From contig DUKK01000053.1 in assembly GCA_013329355.1 (NCBI GenBank), positions 1 through 12,118 on the forward strand: a DNA stretch of 12,118 bases, read 5' to 3'. The position numbers were made by a program, and so were the translations under genes. Origin of the DNA: Candidatus Poseidoniaceae archaeon (GTDB lineage: Archaea > Thermoplasmatota > Poseidoniia > Poseidoniales > Poseidoniaceae). A model generated the notes under the pieces. That model was not told where the DNA came from. It saw nothing but the letters and a program-made list of their open reading frames with translations, and made no database searches. Of this stretch, positions 7,316 through 12,118 are shown piece after piece (positions within the stretch are counted from its first letter, which is position 1; every line of letters begins with the position of its first letter).

Positions 7316-7329
7316 TTCTAAATCAGTGA

Positions 7330-9369
7330 TTACTTGCCCAAGCCATGTATCTTCTTGGCTTCGTCATTACTCCAATGATAGGCTAACTTGAGCAGTTTCA
7401 AATAATGACCAAGGTTATCACGCTTCATCTTGTCATGAAGTGCCTCGTTAGTGATGAAAATATCGCCCCATAGATTAGCAGCAGTACCTTTGTTGCCCTT
7501 TGGTAGGTCAAAGACTTCTTTGGTTGTTGGCTCGAGTAGCGAGCGCCACACTCTAGCAGGGTTTACTGCCATGGTGACCTCAATGATGACTTCGCTTTCC
7601 TTAATTCCGGTGCCGGTCTGCCATGAGTCGTTACCAAGATCTGCTAGGAATGGCAGGGTTAGATCTTGAATTGACAAACTGGTCATCGGGTCTGCATTGG
7701 TCAGCGACGTGTAAGCCTCACGCATTCTGCCTCGATCAGCACCGCGGGACCCAGTAATGGAGCGCAACTTATCGATAGAGGTTGGAACTAGGAACCTGAT
7801 GTCGGTGTAGTAAACTAATGGGTTGTCATCCTTGGCCCCGAAAATGTGGGAGTAAGGTGCAGACCCTGCTGATTCGCCCAGAAGGTCGATTGGATAAATT
7901 GTCTTGAGCGCATTAGTTGCAATCGACTGGACGATTCTTCTCATCAAACGATCAGGCGCGCTCGAGATATCATCAAACGAATTCATGTATTCTTCCATAT
8001 CGATGATGTCGTATCCTCTAACTGAGATGATTGAGTGAACACTCGGCCCGACAACCTTCTTCTCACCATCATGGAAGTTTGCTTGGCTTATCCAGCGGGC
8101 ACCTTGCGCGACATCACTCGCCGCAACTAAGTCGGCGTATGCCTTGAATCTGCGAGTTACTCGATTCATGAAGTCTGCTTGGTCTAGTTTCGTGAATACA
8201 GTTGCTTCATAGTTAGACTTCAATGCGTGGTCTGCTACTTGACTCGCATTGACACAAGTCAACAAGTTACCTTGATCAGACGGATACATGATTAGCCGGC
8301 GACGCTTGGAAGAGCCGCCTAGTTGACCGACGAGTGGGTCGGTCAAAATGTAACCTAAACAAGCGCATACTTCGAATAGTCGAGCATACTTATCTTCATC
8401 ACTTGCTCTAGCAATCCACTCATCAAGCCCTGGCTCGATACAGTGGAACTCGAGTGGTACCATCTCAGAACCAGCACCGAACATTTGCCTGACAGTAGAG
8501 GAGCTCATCATACCCATTAGAGAATACATTGAGGTCTTACCCGTAGTCATGAATACATCCGTTATCCCTTCTTCGCCAAAGGATAGGCGGCGGTCTGGTA
8601 AATTAACAAGTAGATTAAATGCGGTTGGTGTGTCTCGATTACCGTCAACCGCTGGCCATATCCAGGTATGAGGGCGGGTTGTTAGGAAGCCATTCGCATC
8701 CTTACCAAATCCGGCAGGAGAATACCTAATCCAGCCTAGACGATTGTTGAATGAAACGTTTCTGTGCATCAATGAAGGATAGAAACACTTGTCCAATGGG
8801 TCAGAATCTGGGACGACCCCTCGGTGACCAAGCCCCCACAGGATTGGTTCCCATTCAGGGAATTCAGCATCTTTCTTGCCCAAAAATATGTGACTATCTC
8901 CTGGGCTGTCTCCCGTCAGGAAAGAACCGCCCATGCGCTCTTCATCACCTGTTGAACAGAAGAAAAATGTCTGGGTTGTGAACAATTGCTTTGGTGTCCA
9001 CATGTTAGCATTGATGATAGTCTTCTGCTTGAGAAAATCTGAAACATTCAAGATTCTTCTCTCAAACTTAAATCGCTCTGCTTCAATCCAAGTAGAGCCT
9101 AAGAATAGGTTTGTGTTGAGCAGTTTAGCTTTTGCTGGTCCGATATATCTAACCCTTGGATCTGACTTAGACATATCAGTTTCAGGGAGTGCCTCCCACG
9201 GTCCTCGGCTAGGAATGTAATCCATGAATGCTTCATGCGCGAATTCTTCAATCTCAGCCTTCTTTACGGTTTCTTCGACTTCATCCATTAACCGAACATA
9301 GGTCTCATTCGGGTTAATTCTACCAGTTGTTTTGTATTCTTTATTCGATACTGTTCTATGTTCCCACAT
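7330..9369 (-). CDS. Large soluble protein of unknown family (679 aa)
   Basis: I do not recognise this 679-aa protein. It has no signal peptide and no membrane segment, so it is probably cytoplasmic or attached to the inner face of the membrane. It looks like a folded mixed alpha/beta protein: aromatic-rich stretches at about 86-140 and 205-240, a basic patch SSKRRRLIMY (353-362), an acidic helix-like stretch at about 453-467, and a charged helical end (640-679). Six cysteines (138, 195, 310, 335, 337, 372) form no obvious metal site. Translation is strongly supported: GAGGTGA sits five bases before the ATG, and it contains part of the stop codon of the 233-aa membrane protein. The two are therefore very likely co-translated, and the neighbour's cytoplasmic tail could be a binding partner (inference). 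The thermosome gene follows 47 bp downstream. Confidence 0.85.
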   Translation of the reverse strand: MWEHRTVSNKEYKTTGRINPNETYVRLMDEVEETVKKAEIEEFAHEAFMDYIPSRGPWEALPETDMSKSDPRVRYIGPAKAKLLNTNLFLGSTWIEAERFKFERRILNVSDFLKQKTIINANMWTPKQLFTTQTFFFCSTGDEERMGGSFLTGDSPGDSHIFLGKKDAEFPEWEPILWGLGHRGVVPDSDPLDKCFYPSLMHRNVSFNNRLGWIRYSPAGFGKDANGFLTTRPHTWIWPAVDGNRDTPTAFNLLVNLPDRRLSFGEEGITDVFMTTGKTSMYSLMGMMSSSTVRQMFGAGSEMVPLEFHCIEPGLDEWIARASDEDKYARLFEVCACLGYILTDPLVGQLGGSSKRRRLIMYPSDQGNLLTCVNASQVADHALKSNYEATVFTKLDQADFMNRVTRRFKAYADLVAASDVAQGARWISQANFHDGEKKVVGPSVHSIISVRGYDIIDMEEYMNSFDDISSAPDRLMRRIVQSIATNALKTIYPIDLLGESAGSAPYSHIFGAKDDNPLVYYTDIRFLVPTSIDKLRSITGSRGADRGRMREAYTSLTNADPMTSLSIQDLTLPFLADLGNDSWQTGTGIKESEVIIEVTMAVNPARVWRSLLEPTTKEVFDLPKGNKGTAANLWGDIFITNEALHDKMKRDNLGHYLKLLKLAYHWSNDEAKKIHGLGK

Positions 9370-9374
9370 TTATT

Positions 9375-9381
9375 TCACCTC
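9375..9381 (-). promoter_or_regulatory. Strong Shine-Dalgarno site of the 679-aa gene
   Basis: The minus strand reads GAGGTGA, a seven-base match to the usual anti-Shine-Dalgarno end of archaeal 16S rRNA, followed by a five-base spacer and ATG. The TGA stop of the upstream 233-aa gene (9380-9382) runs into it as TGAGGTGA, so termination and re-initiation are physically joined. It is the strongest such site in the window. Confidence 0.85.
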
Positions 9382-10081
9382 AGAATTTTGGCGCGCTCGA
9401 GGCATCACCTGTGCTATCTTCGCTGGAATCTGGCTCTGCTGCTGCTTCTTCAACCTCTGCATCAGGTTCGGAAGCAGCCTCAGTAACTGTTTCTTGGACT
9501 TCTTCTTGTTGTTCTGCAACTGCATCGACCTTATCCTTGACTGTTGCCATCATCTCTTCCACAACGGCTGCTGCTGCTGCTTCTGCAGTTTCCTTTGCCT
9601 GTTCAATTGTGTCTTCATTGGATTGTCTTACGACAGTGTCGGCAGCAATTGTCGCTGCGACTTCCGCCTTAGCAATGACTTCTTCTTCCGAGGCCCCGCC
9701 ACCAACGCCACCAGTTGCTTGCTGAAGAATCAGTGCCGCTGTAGCAGTCATCGAGGCATCTACATATGGTGCAGCTCGATAGAAATACTGAATCATAAAG
9801 CCGACTGTACCACAAACTGCTCCTAAACCAATTATCCAGCCGTTGTTAATATTCTGCACGTTATCTGGATTTTTGTATAACTCATCTGCTGGTATACCTG
9901 TTTCGGGGGGCCACCAAGTCATACCAAGTGCATTGGTAATCGATTCCACAGTTGCCCATACGGCAAAAATTATCATAATGATTGATGCGTAATTCATCAA
10001 TGTTCTATTTTCTAAAAGGAACGCAACCAGTGCGTCTCCCTCTTTCACATCGCCATCGCTTTGCCCATCCGCAGCGCTCAT
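9380..10081 (-). CDS. Two-helix membrane protein with Ala/Glu-rich tail, unknown function
   Basis: This is a 233-aa membrane protein with no recognised family. A short acidic N-terminus (1-25) is followed by a first transmembrane helix (about 29-49), a loop with WWPPETGIP (56-64), and a second helix (about 81-100). A moderately hydrophobic helix (about 107-122) and a Gly hinge (124-129) come next. From about 131 to 195 the sequence is Ala/Glu/Val-rich with few helix breakers, consistent with a long, possibly coiled-coil, helix. The last 35 residues are acidic and probably disordered. With both helices spanning, N- and C-termini are on the same side. It has its own TATA box and stops within the ribosome-binding site of the 679-aa gene, so the pair forms a two-gene unit. 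A membrane anchor for the partner is an inference. Confidence 0.85.
   Translation of the reverse strand: MSAADGQSDGDVKEGDALVAFLLENRTLMNYASIIMIIFAVWATVESITNALGMTWWPPETGIPADELYKNPDNVQNINNGWIIGLGAVCGTVGFMIQYFYRAAPYVDASMTATAALILQQATGGVGGGASEEEVIAKAEVAATIAADTVVRQSNEDTIEQAKETAEAAAAAVVEEMMATVKDKVDAVAEQQEEVQETVTEAASEPDAEVEEAAAEPDSSEDSTGDASSAPKF
9567..9581. repeat. Short GCT trinucleotide run inside the 233-aa gene
   Basis: Five tandem GCT units encode a run of alanines (about residues 168-172) in the helical tail. Nearby codons are similar but imperfect. It is a low-complexity coding run that may vary in length between strains. Confidence 0.6.
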
Positions 10082-10120
10082 GGTTCGGGGTGTTTTGGCT
10101 TATTATTAAAGTGGATTGCC

Positions 10121-10129
10121 TAATATAAG
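10121..10129 (-). promoter_or_regulatory. TATA box of the 233/679-aa unit
   Basis: The minus strand reads CTTATATTA, close to the archaeal TATA consensus, preceded by the GC-rich CGCG. Its centre is about 44 bp before the ATG at 10081, so transcription would start near 10099 with a leader of roughly 18 nt. The leader shows no ribosome-binding site. It lies in the 73-bp gap after the ATPase gene and is the best promoter candidate in the window. Confidence 0.6.
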
Positions 10130-10154
10130 CGCGTTTGAAGCGATTACGAGAGGT

Positions 10155-11540
10155 TCATCTTCGACCTTTTCTGGCTTTTCTCCGTTGACTCTTACCAGAG
10201 TGCTCCCAAGCCCTATTGGATCTGCTACGACGGTCTTGAACGTCTTCCCAGTGAGGGTTAGGTCGCTCTAGCTCACTAGGCATCTCATCAAAGGTCTTGA
10301 CTGAAATAGAAATCCCCCCCAATTCCTCTTGCAATTGACGGATATTAGCACCTCCTTTACCCACCAAAGTTGCAACCATATTTGCAGGAACGTAGACATT
10401 GGCATTAGAGTTTGAAGTAAATACAACCTGAGATTCAACCCCGATCCACTCACGGATTGTCCTGATAAGTGAGTCCTTAGCAAGTTTGCGAATGGGTGAT
10501 GTCGCCCCTGATTGGCCATCGACCGGGACAACGGCAATCTCTGAGCCAAAAGCAAACATCTCATGAGTAATTTTGCCACTGGGAAATTCTACTACTTCAA
10601 TGACCGGCCTTGCTAACTCCTCCTGCATCCCTGATGGTGGTTTTACGGTCATTCTCAGTTCCAGAACCTGCTGTATTTTACCTGCCTCAACGTGCAAGAT
10701 AGTGTCTAAAACCTGGCTGACCAAGCCAAGTTCTACCTTACCAATCAAACGCTGTATTGCTTCCAAAGCGGAATTGGCGTGAGTAACCCCGAGAAGTCCC
10801 ACACCCGCCAATCTCACATCGGCGAATATCTCGAAATCACGCGCCCTCCTTACTTCATCGAAAATTACGAAGTCTGGCCTAACCAAGAAAATAATCTCGG
10901 CGGTTTTTTCTAAGTCACCCTCAAGCGGCGCATACTGAGTTATTCGATCGGCCAACTGCAGGTCACGCGGTGCCTCCATGGTCTTGACCATCGTGCCTAA
11001 ATCGTTGTCTAAATACTCGGCAATTGCTTGTGCCAAGGTAGTCTTACCGGAGCCGGGTCGGCCACAAATAAACACACCTCGGTGATGATTGGACAACCGT
11101 TCAATCAGTCTTTCATCAAGATCGTAGTCACTAAGCGAGAGTTTAGCAACCGGACGTACGATGGTTATTTCTCGTGCATCAGCAAATGGCGGCCATGCAC
11201 AGGCAATACGCAAATCTCCTAATTGGACAACTTGGCACCCCTTACGATCTATTTCCAAAAAACAGTCGCTGCGATGCTTGTTTTGCTCTGCAAGTTCAAC
11301 CAACTCCGACTGAAGTATTTCCATCCTGATAGTATCCCATTGGCCGTCGTGCTCTGCAACTTCCACCAATTTTAACTCGCCAATACTCCCGCGCTTTACC
11401 CTTGGGGGACAATCAGCCTTGAGAAATACTGTGTGCACATCTTGCTCGAGTAAATCCTCGATAAGACTGGGTAATTCTGGATGGTCACCATGCTTAGCCA
11501 TGGGATTATGTCGAAAGTCGAGGCCTTTGACCCTTCGCAT
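10155..11540 (-). CDS. VirB11/PilT-like ATPase with KH domain (COG1855 type, no PIN domain)
   Basis: This 461-aa protein follows the archaeal COG1855 family closely from about residue 36. HTVFLKADCPPRVKRG (36-51) leads to FLEIDRKGCQVVQLGDLRIA (94-113) and the ITIVRPVAKLSL linker. The ATPase core has Walker A GRPGSGKTT (160-168), KTMEAPRDLQ (186-195), ITQYAPLEG (200-208), Walker B DFVIFDEVRR (223-232) and the histidine of GVTHA (251-255). A KH-type RNA/DNA-binding domain at about 370-416 has the GKGG loop (394-397). A basic tail (437-461) ends the protein. Members usually carry an N-terminal PIN nuclease domain, and a Sulfolobus homologue (PINA) is known as a Holliday-junction ATPase; here only about 35 residues precede the conserved region and no PIN motif is seen. 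A start at M14 (11501) is also possible. It lies 14 bp after the 135-aa membrane protein gene. Confidence 0.9.
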   Translation of the reverse strand: MRRVKGLDFRHNPMAKHGDHPELPSLIEDLLEQDVHTVFLKADCPPRVKRGSIGELKLVEVAEHDGQWDTIRMEILQSELVELAEQNKHRSDCFLEIDRKGCQVVQLGDLRIACAWPPFADAREITIVRPVAKLSLSDYDLDERLIERLSNHHRGVFICGRPGSGKTTLAQAIAEYLDNDLGTMVKTMEAPRDLQLADRITQYAPLEGDLEKTAEIIFLVRPDFVIFDEVRRARDFEIFADVRLAGVGLLGVTHANSALEAIQRLIGKVELGLVSQVLDTILHVEAGKIQQVLELRMTVKPPSGMQEELARPVIEVVEFPSGKITHEMFAFGSEIAVVPVDGQSGATSPIRKLAKDSLIRTIREWIGVESQVVFTSNSNANVYVPANMVATLVGKGGANIRQLQEELGGISISVKTFDEMPSELERPNPHWEDVQDRRSRSNRAWEHSGKSQRRKARKGRR

Positions 11541-11554
11541 GTTGATTTCTGCGA

Positions 11555-11962
11555 TTACTCGTTATTCTTGACGATAGTTGGCTCCATCATTTCAATGCTC
11601 CACCAAAATGTTGCAATAGTTACCACCGATAGACCATAGGTTTCTATCCTCGAATCACTGCCCCACATAGTCATACACCATTCAGCAAAAATTACTGTGA
11701 CGATGACGAAAGACAACGCATTGAGGAATCCGTAGGAATGAAGACCCAGATATTTGAAAGTCATTTCTCGGTTGGATACTGCCCAAACAAATCCAACTAT
11801 TGTTGACAGCGCAATGAGTGTCCAAGCAGTTGAAAATGCATCCCTAGTCGATACTGCGACGATAATGGTAATTACGGCCACAACAGCAAGCATTCTTTGC
11901 GCACCGGCGTAGGATATTCCCATGGTGTAGGCTGATAGTTCCCGATTATTCAATCCTCTCAT
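11555..11962 (-). CDS. Four-helix membrane protein, unknown function
   Basis: This 135-aa protein has four hydrophobic segments of membrane-spanning length: about 22-39 (MLAVVAVITIIVAV), 44-62, 78-98 and 106-124. The loops between them are short and polar. There is no export signal apart from the first helix and no recognised family. Its ATG at 11962 lies inside the end of the upstream gene (17-bp overlap in another frame), and its stop is 14 bp before the KH-domain ATPase, so the three are probably one transcript. A start at M14 (11923), just after the overlap, would also keep all four helices. Coupling to the ATPase might mean a membrane site for that enzyme, but nothing in the sequence proves this. 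Confidence 0.7.
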   Translation of the reverse strand: MRGLNNRELSAYTMGISYAGAQRMLAVVAVITIIVAVSTRDAFSTAWTLIALSTIVGFVWAVSNREMTFKYLGLHSYGFLNALSFVIVTVIFAEWCMTMWGSDSRIETYGLSVVTIATFWWSIEMMEPTIVKNNE

Positions 11963-12118
11963 CTATCTCAGAGGCGCGGGTTTCGATTTGCTGCTTAGCA
12001 AGTTCTACCCATTTGACACTCCTAATTATTGACCCGGGTTGTGGATATATTGTGTCTCCTGAATTAGTCGACAACATATCGATCATAAATCGCCATTCTC
12101 CGGCTAGTGGAAGTTGGG
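11946..12118 (-). CDS. C-terminal end of an unidentified gene (partial)
   Basis: An open frame enters from the right edge and ends at a TAA at 11946-11948, giving 56 residues. The segment begins with LPLAGEWRFMIDML and contains DTIYPQPGSIIRSVKWVELA, then a charged helical ending (TRASEIDERIE). It overlaps the start of the 135-aa membrane protein gene by 17 bp, as in tightly packed operons. The frame is uninterrupted across 173 bp while the other minus-strand frame checked (offset 0 from the edge) hits a stop at once. Too little is visible to name a family. Confidence 0.55.
   Translation of the reverse strand, partial: QLPLAGEWRFMIDMLSTNSGDTIYPQPGSIIRSVKWVELAKQQIETRASEIDERIE

Noticed and set aside
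8535..8560. GKTS in the 679-aa protein as a nucleotide-binding P-loop
   Set aside because: The glycine expected four residues before GK is absent, and no Walker B partner was seen.
9327..9826. Two plus-strand open frames of 132 and 164 codons opposite the 233-aa gene
   Set aside because: They are Ser/Ala- and Cys/Phe-rich antisense readings of the Ala/Glu-rich tail, whose biased composition keeps other frames open.
10314..10320. Run of seven C bases as a possible frameshift in the ATPase gene
   Set aside because: The frame continues through the KH domain into a sensible basic tail, so no break is needed to explain the protein.

Overview
The window looks like chromosomal DNA of an uncultured archaeon, most plausibly a euryarchaeon. 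Marine Group II/III (Poseidoniales-like) is my best guess, but it rests on gene content and moderate GC judged by eye, not on a search. The archaeal markers are a complete archaeal DnaG-type TOPRIM primase, a group II chaperonin (thermosome) subunit and a COG1855-type VirB11/PilT-like ATPase with a KH domain. TATA-like boxes lie upstream of several genes, and Shine-Dalgarno sites appear only at some starts. I see no insertion sequence, phage gene, tRNA, rRNA or CRISPR array.

Layout. At the left end dnaG (minus strand) is divergent from a four-gene plus-strand cluster (1463-3345). That cluster encodes a TerB-like helical protein, a HEAT/AlkD-like helical protein, a 69-residue charged helical protein and a MobA-like nucleotidyltransferase. 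A 191-bp spacer with two small hairpins separates dnaG from the cluster. mobA converges on purN and overlaps it by 32 bp. From there to the right edge everything is on the minus strand. Read in the direction of transcription from the right edge, the order is: the C-terminal end of an unknown gene, a 135-aa four-helix membrane protein, the KH-domain ATPase, a 233-aa membrane protein with an Ala/Glu-rich tail, a 679-aa protein of unknown family, a divergent thermosome subunit, purH and purN.

How the genes fit together. PurH and PurN give formyl-tetrahydrofolate-dependent steps of purine synthesis (GAR formylation, AICAR formylation, IMP ring closure). DnaG is a nucleic-acid enzyme that in archaea is also tied to the exosome. 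The thermosome subunit keeps the aspartates of the ATP site but has an altered phosphate-binding loop (GDGVTG instead of GDGTTT). The ATPase matches the COG1855 architecture from its ATPase region to its KH domain but has no room for the usual N-terminal PIN nuclease domain.

The least explained part is the pair of 233-aa and 679-aa proteins at 7330-10081. They have their own clear TATA box, and the second gene has a seven-base Shine-Dalgarno match that includes the stop codon of the first. They look like a well-expressed, co-translated membrane-anchor plus large soluble protein unit of unknown function. This is the best candidate here for an undescribed system, though nothing in the sequence reveals its role.
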